Positions 18,183 to 30,148 of a DNA stretch of 64,000 bases are shown piece by piece (the stretch's first letter is position 1; the number at the start of each line of letters is the position of its first letter). The notes beneath the pieces are model-generated. The model saw nothing but the letters and a program-made list of their open reading frames with translations. It ran no database searches and had not been told where the DNA came from. Origin of the DNA: CAVTWD01 sp963738325 (GTDB lineage Bacteria > Actinomycetota > Acidimicrobiia > Acidimicrobiales > Ilumatobacteraceae); contig CAVTWD010000002.1 of the NCBI GenBank assembly GCA_963738325.1, positions 62,001 to 126,000 of the forward strand, written 5' to 3'. Both the position numbers and the translations under genes were made by a program.

Positions 18183-18896
18183 TCATGTCCCTGCTCCCAG
18201 CAGGTGCAGGGTCGGCGCGACGTCGAGCTCGATCGGCTCGGTGCGCTCGCGGTGGTCGATCCACTGGTGGGTGCGCAACACCCGTCCTTCGACGGCGTCC
18301 GGGAGCACGACGGCGAGAAGCTCGGCCGGACGCAGCGCGCGCGGTTGGGTGGCGAGGTCGGCGTGCAGGGTGGTACCGGTGCCGGCCGCCGACGGGCCGG
18401 CCACGGCGAGATGCACGATGGCGGGCCGGAGGTCGTCCACGACCTCGTGGCCCTTCCGGGTGCGAGCCGCCACGAGCGACGGCGCCGCCAGCGCGCCGGC
18501 GACGGCCGCGTCGGCCGCGTGCGGGTCGACGCCGTCGGCCTCGATCCGCCACGAGCAGCACGTCACCTCCTGCTGGAGGGACGGCGCCCGCGGATCGATC
18601 TCGACGGCGGCGAGGACGGCGAGGCCGACCGGCAGCGCCGGGGTGAGGAGCTCGGGCCACTCGGCCGGCGGGACGGCTGGGGCCTGAGCGAGTTCGACGT
18701 CGAGGTACTCGGCCACCGATTCGTGGCCCGTGGACAGGGCCAGGCCGAAGCTGAGCCGAGGCCGGGGGTTGAAACCACTGGTGAGGGCGACGGGCAGTTG
18801 GGCGCGGCGGGTGGCGCGCTCCCACATCCGGGCCACGTCGCGGTGGCTCGTCCAGCGGAGCTTGCCGAGCTTCGAGAACCGCACCCGCACCCGCAT
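18183..18896 (-). CDS. DUF2344 (TIGR03936-like) radical-SAM-linked protein
   Basis: The 237-residue protein begins MRVRVRFSKLGKLRWTSHRD and includes SGFNPRPRLSFGLALSTG, the hallmark of the DUF2344/TIGR03936 family. It is almost always encoded beside the TIGR03960 B12-binding radical SAM protein, as here with 9 bases between the genes. The pair's function is not established. Followed closely by the RNase E/G gene. Confidence 0.9.
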   Translation of the reverse strand: MRVRVRFSKLGKLRWTSHRDVARMWERATRRAQLPVALTSGFNPRPRLSFGLALSTGHESVAEYLDVELAQAPAVPPAEWPELLTPALPVGLAVLAAVEIDPRAPSLQQEVTCCSWRIEADGVDPHAADAAVAGALAAPSLVAARTRKGHEVVDDLRPAIVHLAVAGPSAAGTGTTLHADLATQPRALRPAELLAVVLPDAVEGRVLRTHQWIDHRERTEPIELDVAPTLHLLGAGT

Positions 18897-18905
18897 CGCG
18901 GGCCC

Positions 18906-20854
18906 CTAGCTCGCCACCGCGACGCGGGGCAAGAAGCGGACGGCGGCCCCGGCCACGTCCTGACCGGTGCCCTGGCTGCCTCCCGCCGGTGCCACGGGAG
19001 AGGCCACGACGTGCTCGAGGCCGTAGCCGGTGCACACGCCGCAGTCATAGCAGGGAGTCCACCGGCAGTCCTCCAGGCCGCTCTCGGCCAGTGCCGCCTG
19101 CCAGTCCTGCCACAGGAAGTCTTCGTGCAGGCCGGCCGACAGGTGGGCCCAGGGCAGCACCTCGTCCTCGGTGCGGTGCCGGTGGACGAACCAGTCGATG
19201 GACAGCCCTTCGGCGGCCATCGCCTCCTCCCACAGGCCGAGATCGAAGCGCTCGCTCCACTCCTGGAACGTGCCTCCTGCTCGCCAGACCCGTTCGATCA
19301 CCGCGCCCGTGCGGCGATCGCCGCGACTGGCGATGCCCTCGGCCAGGGTGGCCCGGGGGTCGTGCCACTTGAGCTGCACGCCCCTCACCTTGGCAGTGGC
19401 GTTGCGGACGAGCGCCACCTTGCGGCGCAACTCGGCCGACGGTGTTCTGACCGAACCATTGGAAGGGGGTCTGGGCCTTCGGCACGAACCCGCCGAGGCT
19501 CGCCGTGACCGACGCCCGGGGCGTGTACCGCTTGCCGATCGCGACGCAGGAGCGCAGCAGCTCGGCGACGCCGAGGGTGTCCTCGTCGGTCTCGGTGGGC
19601 AGGCCCGGTGAGGAAGTAGAGCTTCATCCGCGTCCAGCCCTGCGAGTAGGCCGACTCGACTGCGCCATAGAGGTCGTCGTCGAGGATCAGCTTGTTGATC
19701 ACCTTCCGCAGCCGCCAGGTGCCCGCCTCTGGGGCGAACGTGAGCCCGGTGCGCCGCGCCTCGCGACACCTGGGCGGCGATGCCGACGGTGAAGGCGTCG
19801 ACCCGCAGCGACGGCAGGCTCACGCTCACCTGCCCGCAGCCGGTGGGATCGTTCACCGTGTCCGCCACCACGGCTTCGATGCCGCTGAAGTCCGCGGTCG
19901 ACAGCGAGGTGAGCGCCACCTCGTCGTAGCCCGTGCGCCGCAACCCCTCGCGCACCATCGTGCGCACCTGCGCCTCGGGGCGCTCGCGGACCGGCCGCGT
20001 GATCATGCCGGCCTGGCAGAACCGGCAACCCCGAGTGCAACCCCGGAAGACCTCGACGTTCAGCCGGTCGTGCACGACCTCGGTGAGGGGCACGAGCTGA
20101 TGGCGTCGGGTAGGGCCAGTCGGCGAGGTCGGCGATGGTCCGCTTCTCCACCCGCGGCGGGCACCTCTGGGAAGCGAGGCGTGACCGAGGCGAGCGCCGC
20201 GCCATCGTAGTCGACGTCGTACATGGAAGGCACGTACACCCCTGGGACGGTGGCCAGCTCACGGAGCACGCGTTCGCGCGAGCCGGGCGGGCGCCCCTCG
20301 GCCTTCCAGGCACCGACGACCTCGGTGATCTCCCCGACGACCTCTTCGCCGTCGCCGAGCACGAAGAAGTCGACGAAGTCGGCCAGCGGCTCGGGGTTGG
20401 AGGTGCAATGGCCGCCGGCGCCGATCAGGGGGTGCGAGGCGGTGCGCTGCTCGCCGCGGATCGGCACCCCGGCGAGGTCGATGCAGTTGAGGACGTTGGT
20501 GTAGACCAGCTCGGCCGAGAGGTTGAACGCGACGATGTCGAAGTCGGCCGCGGGCCGATGGGTGTCGACCGAGAACAGCGGGAGGCCCCGCTCGCGGAGG
20601 AGCGCCTCGAGGTCAGACCACGGCGCGTAGGAGCGCTCGGCGACCGCGTCGGCCCGCTCGTTCAAGATCTCGTAGAGGATCTGCAGTCCCTGGTTGGGCA
20701 GCCCGATCTCGTAGGCGTCGGGGTAGACGAGGAGCCAGGCGACCTTCCGCGGGCCGTGTTGGGGAGGAGCGGCGCCGTCCTCACCGCCGATGTACCGGGC
20801 CGGCTTCTGCACCTTGGCCAGGAGAGGTTCGAGCCGAGGCCAGAGCGAGGTCAT
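18906..20854 (-). CDS. TIGR03960-like B12-binding radical SAM protein (about four frame breaks)
   Basis: The N-terminal third (MTSLWPRLEPLLAKVQKPARY, then VYPDAYEIGLPNQGLQILYE) is a B12-binding-like Rossmann domain. The radical SAM motif follows in VFRGCTRGCRFCQAG (C-x3-C-x2-C). The C-terminus carries conserved cysteines in TPCYDCGVCTG. Frame breaks near 20100, 19765, 19608 and 19455 split it into several readable pieces, which together give about 650 codons, normal for the family. The partner DUF2344 gene lies directly downstream. Known members catalyse unidentified radical chemistry. The breaks look like assembly indels. Confidence 0.85.
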
Positions 20855-20923
20855 GTCAGAGGCGAGTCTAGCCGTGCGGGCCTCCGGCCCTGGCCGGGCG
20901 ATCGCGGCCCCACGTCCCTCCGA

Positions 20924-22153
20924 TCAGAGGTAGCGACGCATGTGGACGTTCTCGACGAGCCCCACGAGCAGCAGGAGGGCGACCGTCGGCGGAGCCGCCA
21001 TAGCTCAGCAGAGGCAGCGGGATGCCCGTCACCGGCATGATCCCCATCGTTCATGCCGATGTTCTGGAAGACGTGCCAGACGAGCATGCGTGAGGGCGCC
21101 CGCGGCGATGAGCGCGCCGGTGAGGTCACCCGCCAACTGCGCGATCCGCCACATGCGCAAACCGAGCAAGCCATACAAGAGCAGCACGAGCATCGTGCCG
21201 ACGAGCCCGAACTGTTCACCGATCGCGGAGAAGACGAAGTCGGTGTGCTGTTCGGGCACGTAGCCGCCGTTCGTCATCGAACCGTCGAGGAAGCCGTCGC
21301 CGGTGAGGCGACCCTTGCTGATGGCGGCCTGGGAGTTGTCGACCTGCCGGGACGATTCGCGCAACTGCCGGTCCCGCTCGCTGACAGGAGCGGTGGCCGT
21401 GGCGGGGGCTCGTGTTGTTCCGGAGGAAGCTGAGCAGCCGGTCCTGCTGGTACCGGTCGAGCTGGCCCGTGCCCACGAGCACGGCCACGGTGAGCAGGGC
21501 CATCGCCGGTGATCACCGCGATGTGCTTGGCCTGGGCGCCGGCCACGAGCAGGACGCCCATGACGATCACGATCATCACCGAGGCCGTGCCGAGGTCGGG
21601 CTGCAGGAGGGTGAGGCCCACGGGCACGAAGTGAGGAGGAGCGCGGCGACGAACGCGGTTGAACGGCAAGGCCTCGCCCCGCACCGCGCCGCCGCAGATA
21701 CGACGCGAGCATCAGGATCAGCGTGACCTTCGCGAACTCCGACGGCTGGATCTGGAACCCGCCGACGCTGAACCACGCCGTGGCGCCGTTCCTCGCCTTG
21801 GCCAGCGATGAGCACGCCGGCGAGCATGAGCGTGGTGCAGCAGGTACAGCCATGGCGCGAAGTCCCGCCAGCGGCGGTAGTCGACGGCGAGCACGACCAC
21901 CATCGCCCACGCCGCCCCACGAGCAGGGCGATGGCTTGGCGCTTCACATAGGTGTACGGGTCGAGCCCCGCGGCCTCGAGCGCCTGGTGTGCTTGGCGCT
22001 GTAGATGGCCACCAGCCCGACACGGCGCACAGCGCGGCGACCGTGCCCAACAGGAGCCAGTCGACGTGCTGGCGCGGGTCGTTCGGGATGCCGCCGGAGA
22101 GCGTCGACCTGGCGCCGGACGAGCGTCGAAACGGCCATCAGCGCTCGACCCAT
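20924..22153 (-). CDS. rodA: RodA SEDS-family peptidoglycan polymerase (heavily frame-broken)
   Basis: Joining frames gives a SEDS protein: GLVAIYSAKHT, QPSEFAKVTLILMLASYLRR, LLQPDLGTASVMIVIVMGVLL, YVPEQHTDFVFSAIGEQFGL and a C-terminal LLLLVGLVENVHMRRYL. RodA polymerises glycan strands of the lateral wall with a class B PBP. Its ATG overlaps the mrdA stop, matching the usual mrdA-rodA pair. The span (410 codons) is normal for RodA, yet about ten indels interrupt the frame. I treat the breaks as sequence error rather than gene death. Confidence 0.85.
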
Positions 22154-24293
22154 CAGTCGTTGTTCGCTGTCGGTGGCGGGACAAGCAGGACGTGTCGCTC
22201 AGCGGCGGGAGCACGCGCGGCGGTCGGTGGCGGCGACCTTGTTGAGCGGCTTCGGACTGGACCGGCTCGGCCATCGCCCGCTGGCCGGACGACAGCCTCG
22301 AACATGCAGCGCACGGCGGGTGCCGCCGACCATGAGCCGAAGCCGGCTTGTTCGAGACCGCGCCGATCACGTATTGCGGCGCGGCGCCTGGCCTTGATCG
22401 GGCCCGAAGCCGACGAACAGCGACGTGTCCTTCGCGGCCGACTTGTTGGGTCCTGCGCGGTGCCCGTCTTGCCGGCGAGTCGGGTAGGCACGTCGTAGTT
22501 GTAGGTGCGGAAGGGATCGACGGCGGTGCCCTTGTGGCCGTTCATTAGTTGCGGAGCACGCCGACGAGGCCCTGCATGATGGGCTGGCGGACGTTCGGGG
22601 CGAGGCCACGTGTCGAGTCGGCTGGGGCTCGATGGCCGCACGACGTTGGCCTGCTGAGATCGACCGTGCCCGGCTGACGGCGCCGTCGGGGGTGCCCGGA
22701 GCGAGCACGTTCAGCGCGATGAGCGGGCGGAAGGGCGTGCCGCCGTTGGCGAAGGTGGCGTAGGCGTTGACGAGCTGCAGCGGCGTGACGGCGAGGAGAC
22801 CCTGGCCGATGGCGAGGCTTGATGTTGTCGCCCGTGTAGAACTGCGCGCCGGCCCTCTTGCGAGATCACCCCCCTGGCCGCGGCCAGCTTGGCCTTCGCG
22901 GCGGCCGTCCGGGAGCAGGCCCCCGTGCTCGAAGGGCAGATCGACGCCCGAGTCAGTCCCGAAGCCGAAGTGGTTCGAGCGTCGTCCTGCAGGAGGTACT
23001 GGCCCTTCTTGCTCTTCGTCCACATGTCGTTGCCGAGGCCGTAGAAGTAGACGTCACTCGACACCGTCAGCGCTTCGGGCAGGTTGATCGTGCCGTAGAT
23101 CGCGCCGCCCGCATTGTGCTTCTCGCACCCGCTCGGCTCGTCGACGCAGCCGGGGATGACGTACTTGCCGGTGTCGTCGATCGTGTAGTTGGCGTACGGG
23201 AGGATGTGGGAGTTCGAGCGCGGCGACCGACGTGAACATCTTCATGGTCGACCCGATCTGGTAGCTCGCCTTGGATGGCCCGGTTCACGAGCGGGTTCCC
23301 AGAAGTGTCGCCGAACAGCTCGTCGTACTTCGCCTGCGGGATGCCACCGACGAAGCAATCGATTGTCGAACGGCGGGTTGGAGGCCATGGCGAGGATCTC
23401 GCCGTCGGTCGGGTCCTCCACCACCAGGGCGCCGGCGGGGGCCTTGAAGAACACGCGCCGGCTCGTCCCTCGGCGTGCGGGTGCGGGCCTGCTTGATCCG
23501 GCCTGCAGCACCTGCTCCGCGTACTGCTGCGCCTTGAGGTCGATGGGCAGCTGCGACATCGCGGCCCAGGTACGGGATCGACCCGCTCGAGCTCCTCGAC
23601 CACCCGCCCAGCCGCGTTGACCTCGTACTTGATGTAACCAGGGGTACCGCGAAGATCGCTCTCGAAGGAGAGCTCGATGCCCGAGCGACCGACCGTGTCG
23701 GAGAGCTGGTAGCCCTGGGCCTTGTACGTCCTTTACGTCGGCGGGGTCAGCGGGACCTGCCGACGTAGCCGACGACGTTGCTGGCGATCGGCGAGTAGCG
23801 GTAGACCCGCTGCCAGCCCTCGGTGAGCGAGACGCCCGGGTAGTCCTCGGCCCGCTCCTTCAGGTACACGGCCGTGGCCTCGGCCGACCCCTTCGCGACG
23901 CCCTGCGCGACCGGCAGCGGCAGCAGCGGGCTGAACGCGGGATCCTTGTAGCCGCTCTTCGAGCGACGTCGCGGCGTCGGTGCCGAGAACGCCCGCCAGC
24001 CGAGTGAACAGCGCGGTGCGCGGTCGCGCTTGCGACGGATCGACTTCCGGTCGACGTTGACGATGAGCGATCGGCTTGTTGTCGGCGAGGATCCGCCCCG
24101 AACGATCGATGATCCGGCCGCGCATCGGCGAGAGTTGCACCGTGCGCACCTCGTTGGCCGCGGTCACGCCTTGCGCGGCCGGCGGCTGAGCCATGACCTG
24201 CAGGTACCACACCCGCCCCAGGAGGGCGACGAAGAGCGAGACCGCCGCCACACCGAGGACGCTCAGGCGCAGACCACGAGAGTCGGCGGGCAT
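22153..24293 (-). CDS. mrdA: Penicillin-binding protein 2 (class B, elongasome; heavily frame-broken)
   Basis: The N-terminus MPADSRGLRLSVLGVAAVSLFVALLG is a membrane anchor, then VRTVQLSPMRGRIIDRSGRILADNK, the class B PBP pedestal motif. Across frames, the transpeptidase motifs are SxxK in GSTMK, an SSD motif in SSDVYFYGLGND, and KTG in RLAGKTGTAQ. It is the transpeptidase partner of RodA. The gene begins 62 bases after mreD and ends overlapping rodA. At least eight frame changes occur. The span is about 713 codons, in the family range. Confidence 0.85.
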
Positions 24294-24355
24294 CCGGACA
24301 TTCTGCCTCTGATCGGCGGCGGATGGGCACCGCGACCGCCGTTCGCGCCGAGCAC

Positions 24356-24878
24356 TCAGACCCGGCGCTCGTCGGCCATCAACGCCCAGCGCATGACCCC
24401 GAGGGCGGGCAGCGCGAGCAACCCGTTCACCCGTGCGACGACGGGGACCACGCACGAGCAACCGTGCAGCTCGCGGCGCGCGGCAACCCCGAACACGCTG
24501 GCGGCCACGCCGTACACCGCTTCGGCCGCCGCGCTGACCACGACCGTCGCCGCCACCGGGATCCAACGGGTTGATTGGACCGTGCCCGTCGAGAGCAGGC
24601 CGACGGCGAAGGCGGCGAAGCCGTACACGAGGGCCGACAGGCCGAAAGGGGTCTCCAAGACGAGATCGAACGACAGCCCGATGATCGGCACCCATGATCG
24701 CCCCCCGCTCGGGACCGAGAGCGAGGCCGCCCGCGATGGCGAGGAGCAACATGATGTCGGGCGCCATGCCGAACGGTCGCACCACCGAGAAGACGGCGGT
24801 CTGCAGCCCGAGGGCGAGTAGGATGACCAAAGGCACCCGCACCCACGGGGTTGCTCGAAGACGATGAGACACCGTCAC
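24356..24878 (-). CDS. mreD: Rod shape-determining membrane protein MreD (one frame break)
   Basis: The N-terminal segment MTVSHRLRATPWVRVPLVIL and PFGMAPDIMLLLAIAGGLALGPERGAIMG joins, after a frame break near 24695, IIGLSFDLVLETPFGLSALVYG and further hydrophobic helices. This gives about 174 residues with five or six membrane segments, typical of MreD. The GTG start overlaps the mreC stop (GTGA), supporting the mreC-mreD-mrdA order. Confidence 0.85.
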
Positions 24879-25892
24879 GCGGCTCGGTCGCTCACTCGGC
24901 CGGGAGGTACCGCAGCGACCGCGACGAACTCGAGATGGTCGAGATCAGCAGCCAGCGCCACCCGGACCTCGAGCTGCAGCGAGCCCGGCGTACGAGTCAC
25001 CTCGGCGACCCGACCGACGGGGATGTCGGCGGGGAAGAGGCTCTCCCGGATCCCGCTGGTGACCACCGCATCGCCCTCGTTCACGGTGGCATCCAGATCG
25101 ATCAACTCGATCGAGGGCTGGCGGCCGGATCCCTCGCCTTCGAGGATGCCCCGCTCGACGTCACCCACCACGGTGGTGGCCGGCGGCAGGGTGCCGGGTG
25201 GCGGCACGGCGGTCGTGGGGGCCGAGGTCGGGGACGGGCGCGTGGTGGTGGCCCCGGGCCGACTGGTGGGCGGTGGTGCGGTCGGCTGGCCGCCGTGGTC
25301 GGGGCGAGTGGTGGCCCGCGTCGGGCCCGGCGCGATCTTCACGCCGGCCGATGAACTGCGGATCGGTCGACGAGGCGGACGACGGAGGAGTTCGGCGTGA
25401 CCTTGGCGATGCGCCCGACCAGCCCGGCCGGGGTGATCACGGCCATGCCCACTTGGATGCCCTTGCTCGATCCCTGGTCGATCTGGATGCGTCTGCTGGA
25501 AGTTCGATGGCGGGTCACCGACGACTTCGGCGGCGACGACGGGGATGTCCGAACGGATCGGGAGGTGGTTCAGCGCCCGGAGCTGCTCCAGCTCACGGAT
25601 CTGGGCCTCGGCTTCGATCGAGGCGCCCTCCTGCTGGTCGACGGCCTGGCGCAGCTTGTCGTTCTCGTCCTTCAACGAGTGGTAGTCGAAGATGCCGTTC
25701 CACGCGCGGCGGACCGGAGAGAAGAGCGTGCTCGATCGACGCCGCGGACGGGCGAGATGACGTCACCCGCGACCCGGCGGGCGCCGTCGAGGCACGCTGC
25801 TGCCCCGCAAGTCGAAGGTGATGAGCAGCGAGCGACGTCACCACGAGGGCGACGATGACGCCGCGTCGGCCCTGGAGCCAGGCGGGGATCAC
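24875..25892 (-). CDS. mreC: Rod shape-determining protein MreC (several frame breaks)
   Basis: The GTG start gives MIPAWLQGRRGVIVALVV, a membrane anchor, followed across frames by LKDENDKLRQAVDQQEGASI (coiled coil), LNHLPIRSDIPVVAAEVVG, and a beta-domain ending in GDAVVTSGIRESLFPADIPV and GRVAEVTRTPGSLQLEVRV. A Pro/Thr-rich insert lies in the middle of the beta domain. MreC is the periplasmic-face scaffold linking MreB/MreD to PBP2-RodA. Frame changes are scattered (about five). The span of 339 codons is normal. Confidence 0.85.
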
Positions 25893-25961
25893 CGGACTTG
25901 CCAGGCGCAGGTCCCCAGCTCGCGGGGCCCCCGCCGGAAGCTCCGCCTCCGGTGGGGCAGA

Positions 25962-26995
<1,034 letters not shown>

Positions 26996-27080
26996 GCGCC
27001 TCCCCCTCGATCGAGGCGCGGGTCGGACCGTCTGTCCGAGACTAGTCCGTCGCCCGACTGGCGGCCGGCAGTCGGCCCGC

Positions 27081-27496
27081 TCAGGCGAGGTGCGGGAAGA
27101 AGATGCCGATCTCGCGAGCGGCGGACTTCGGGGCCGTCGCTGCCGTGCACGAGGTTCTCGGTCAGCGAGCACGCCGTAGTCGCCCCGGATCGTCCCGGGC
27201 GCCGACTCGCGCGGGTTGGTGGCCCCACGAGCGTGCGCACGACGCTTCCACGTGTCCTCTGGTCCCTCGAGCACCATCGTGATCGACGGTGATCGACCGA
27301 TGAAGTCGAGCAGCTCGTCGTAGAAGGGCTGGCCTTCGTGCTCGGCGTAGTGACTGATGGCGGTGTCCATCTCGATCGTGCGCAGTTCGAGGGCCACGAT
27401 GCGCAGGCCCTTGCGCTCGAAGCGGGAGATGACCTCGCCGGCGAGCCCCCGCTCGACGGCGTCGGGTTTGATGATCACGAACGTACGGTCAGCCAT
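27081..27496 (-). CDS. ndk: Nucleoside diphosphate kinase (about three frame breaks)
   Basis: MADRTFVIIKPDAVERGLAGE and the phosphohistidine motif NLVHGSDGPE identify NDK, which equilibrates NTP pools. The C-terminus EIGIFFPHLA is recovered in a third frame. Breaks near 27237, 27160 and 27128 interrupt it. The total of about 138 codons is normal. It sits between folC and mreB as in many actinobacteria. Confidence 0.9.
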
Positions 27497-27521
27497 GGTT
27501 GCGGCGCAGGCTAGACGGCCG

Positions 27522-28823
27522 TCACGGCAGGACCCTCAGCAGATGGGAGCGGGCCTCGCCCACGAGGTAGAGCGACCCCGTCACCAGCACCGCGTCATCC
27601 GGGCCCGCCCGCCTCAAGGCGGCATCGCAGGCCGCCCTCGCGTCGGGAACGACCAGAACCTCGTCGGTGTCGAAGTCGTGGGCCGCGGCGGCCGTGTCCT
27701 CGGCGGGGATGCCCCGGGGCGACGGGGGCGTGCAGCACACCACGACCGCCGCCTCGTCGGCCCGGAGAGCCTCGAGCATCGCCGCGGGATCCCGTCCCGT
27801 GAGGAACCCCACCACCAGCAGCCGGCGGCCGGCCGGCGCGAAGTCGTCGTCGAACACCGAAGCGCAGGCATCGGCACCTGCAGGGTTGTGGGCTCCGTCG
27901 ACGACCACGAGCGGTTGGTGCCCGAGGACCTCGAAGCGACCGGGGAGCGACACCGAGGCGAACCCTTCCTCGACGACCTCGGCCGACAGCGGCGCCTCGA
28001 AGAAGCTCTCGACCGCGGTGAGCGCTGCCGCCGCGTTGTCACCCTGGTGGCGGCCGTGAACGGGCAGGACCACGTCGGGGTACACCGCGAGCGGGGTCTG
28101 CAACGTGACCAGGCGGCCGCCGAGGGCGAGCTGGTTCTCGGTGCAATCGAAGTCGAGCTCGCGCCACCAGACGGCCGCCGGCGACTCGGCTCGGAAGAGG
28201 GGGGCGAGCGCCGGATCGGTTTCGCCCAACACGAGTGTGGCCCCGGGCTTGACGATCCCTGCCTTCTCCGCAGCGATGTCGGCACGCGTCGGTCCCGCGT
28301 ACTCCATGTGGTCGAGCCCGACGTTCGTGACGACGGCGACCTGGCCGTCGGCCACGTTCGTGGCGTCCCACCGTCCGAGCAGCCCCACCTCGAGCACGGC
28401 CACGTCGACGGCGGCATCGGCGAAGGCCCGGAAGGCGGCCGCCGTGACGATCTCGAAGTACGACGGGCGGACCCCCACCACGATCTCGAGGTCGGCGACC
28501 GCTCCCACCTCCGCGCCGAACTCCTCGTCATCGATGGGCATGGCATCGACCGCGATCCGCTCGTTGACCCGCTCGAGATGGGGGCTGGTGTAGGTGCCGA
28601 CCCGCAGGCCCTGCGCCATGAGCAGGCGCGTGATCATCTGCGCGGTCGAGCCCTTGCCGTTCGTCCCGGTCACATGAACGACGGGATAGGCCCGCTGCGG
28701 ATCGCCCATGGCATCAGTCAGGCGCCGGATGCGGTCGAGGCTCGGGGCGTCGAGGCGCCCCGCGACCATCCGCTCGAGGTTCACGTGGTCGTCGAGGTAG
28801 GCCAGGGCGGCGGGATAGTCCAC
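27522..28823 (-). CDS. folC: Folylpolyglutamate synthase / dihydrofolate synthase
   Basis: The 433-residue Mur-ligase-family enzyme shows the P-loop VTGTNGKGSTAQM, the SPHLERVNERI folate-binding segment, VGLLGRWDATNV, the NVGLDHMEYAG block and the C-terminal LVVVDGAHNPAGADA. It adds glutamate to folates. The GTG start lies about 23 bases after clpX. In streptomycetes valS often lies upstream; here clpX is the direct neighbour. Confidence 0.94.
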   Translation of the reverse strand: MDYPAALAYLDDHVNLERMVAGRLDAPSLDRIRRLTDAMGDPQRAYPVVHVTGTNGKGSTAQMITRLLMAQGLRVGTYTSPHLERVNERIAVDAMPIDDEEFGAEVGAVADLEIVVGVRPSYFEIVTAAAFRAFADAAVDVAVLEVGLLGRWDATNVADGQVAVVTNVGLDHMEYAGPTRADIAAEKAGIVKPGATLVLGETDPALAPLFRAESPAAVWWRELDFDCTENQLALGGRLVTLQTPLAVYPDVVLPVHGRHQGDNAAAALTAVESFFEAPLSAEVVEEGFASVSLPGRFEVLGHQPLVVVDGAHNPAGADACASVFDDDFAPAGRRLLVVGFLTGRDPAAMLEALRADEAAVVVCCTPPSPRGIPAEDTAAAAHDFDTDEVLVVPDARAACDAALRRAGPDDAVLVTGSLYLVGEARSHLLRVLP

Positions 28824-28846
28824 GAGGGGCGCCGCCCTTCAGGCCG

Positions 28847-30130
28847 TCAGGACGCGGCGCGCCGGGGCCGCTGGGCGCGAGTGGCCTCGCGGGGCACCAG
28901 CGTCGGGTTCACCTTGCGCAAGACGGTGTCGCGATCGATGACGCAGCGCCCGATGTCGCTGCGACCGGGCAGGTCGTACATCACGTTGAGCAGGACTTCT
29001 TCGAGGATGGCCCGCAGGCCGCGGGCGCCGGTGCCCCGCAGGAGGGCCTGGTCGGAGACGGCCTCGAGCGCGTCAGGGCTGAACTCCAGCTCCACGTCCT
29101 CGAACTCGAAGAACTTCCGGTACTGCTTCACCAGGGCGTTCTTCGGCTCGACGAGGATCTGCACCAGTGCGTCACGGTCGAGGTTGGAGACGGCGCCGAT
29201 GACGGGCAGGCGACCGACGAACTCGGGGATGAGCCCGAACTTCAACAGGTCCTCAGGCAGCACCTGGGCCAGGAGCTCGCCCATGTCCTTCTCCAGCTTC
29301 GAACGGATGGTCGCCCCGAAACCGACGCCCTTGTAGCCGATGCGGCTCTCGATGATCTTGTCGAGGCCGGCGAAGGCCCCGCCGCAGATGAACAGGATGT
29401 TCGTCGTGTCGATCTGGATGAACTCCTGGTGGGGGTGCTTTCGGCCGCCCTGCGGCGGCACCGAGGCCGTCGTGCCCTCCAGGATCTTGAGCAGGGCCTG
29501 CTGCACGCCCTCGCCCGAGACGTCACGGGTGATCGAGGGGTTCTCGCTCTTGCGGGCGATCTTGTCGATCTCGTCGATGTAGATGATGCCGGTCTCGGCC
29601 TTCTTGACGTCGTAGTCGGCCGCCTGGATGAGCTTGAGCAGGATGTTCTCGACGTCCTCCCCGACGTAGCCGGCCTCGGTGAGGGCGGTGGCGTCGGCGA
29701 TGGCGAAGGGGACGTTCAGCATCCGGGCGAGGGTCTGGGCGAGGAGGGTCTTGCCGCACCCCGTGGGGCCGAGAAGCAGGATGTTCGACTTGGCCAGCTC
29801 CACATCGTCGTGGTGGGCCGGGCCATGGTGCTGGCCGAACTGGATGCGCTTGTAGTGGTTGTAGACGGCAACGGCCAGGATCTTCTTGGCGGAGTCCTGG
29901 CCGACGACGTAGTCGTTCAGGAAGGTGTAGATCTCGCGTGGCTTGGGGAGCTCGTCGAAGCGCAGCTCAGAGGACTCGGCCAGCTCCTCCTCGATGATCT
30001 CGTTGCAGAGATCGATGCACTCGTCGCAGATGTAGACGCCGGGCCCGGCGATCAGCTTCTTCACCTGCTTCTGCGACTTGCCGCAGAAGGAGCACTTCAG
30101 CAGTTCGCCAGAGTCCCCGAACTTTGCCAC
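28847..30130 (-). CDS. clpX: ATP-dependent Clp protease ATP-binding subunit ClpX
   Basis: The 427-residue AAA+ unfoldase has an N-terminal zinc-binding domain (CSFCGKSQ and YICDECIDLC), Walker A GPTGCGKT, Walker B IIYIDEIDKI, the GYVGEDVE pore loop, and the IGF-type loop IGYKGVGFG used to dock on ClpP. The GTG start yields MAKFGDSGELLKC. It follows clpP by 18 bases. Substrate proteins are unfolded and fed to ClpP. Confidence 0.97.
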   Translation of the reverse strand: MAKFGDSGELLKCSFCGKSQKQVKKLIAGPGVYICDECIDLCNEIIEEELAESSELRFDELPKPREIYTFLNDYVVGQDSAKKILAVAVYNHYKRIQFGQHHGPAHHDDVELAKSNILLLGPTGCGKTLLAQTLARMLNVPFAIADATALTEAGYVGEDVENILLKLIQAADYDVKKAETGIIYIDEIDKIARKSENPSITRDVSGEGVQQALLKILEGTTASVPPQGGRKHPHQEFIQIDTTNILFICGGAFAGLDKIIESRIGYKGVGFGATIRSKLEKDMGELLAQVLPEDLLKFGLIPEFVGRLPVIGAVSNLDRDALVQILVEPKNALVKQYRKFFEFEDVELEFSPDALEAVSDQALLRGTGARGLRAILEEVLLNVMYDLPGRSDIGRCVIDRDTVLRKVNPTLVPREATRAQRPRRAAS

Positions 30131-30148
30131 GGCGCTCCTCCCCAGCCC

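Noticed and set aside
16350..19508. A 1052-codon plus-strand open frame across the RNase E and DUF2344 region
   Set aside because: It is antisense to clear genes on the minus strand; long antisense frames are common at this GC content and the translation has no domain.
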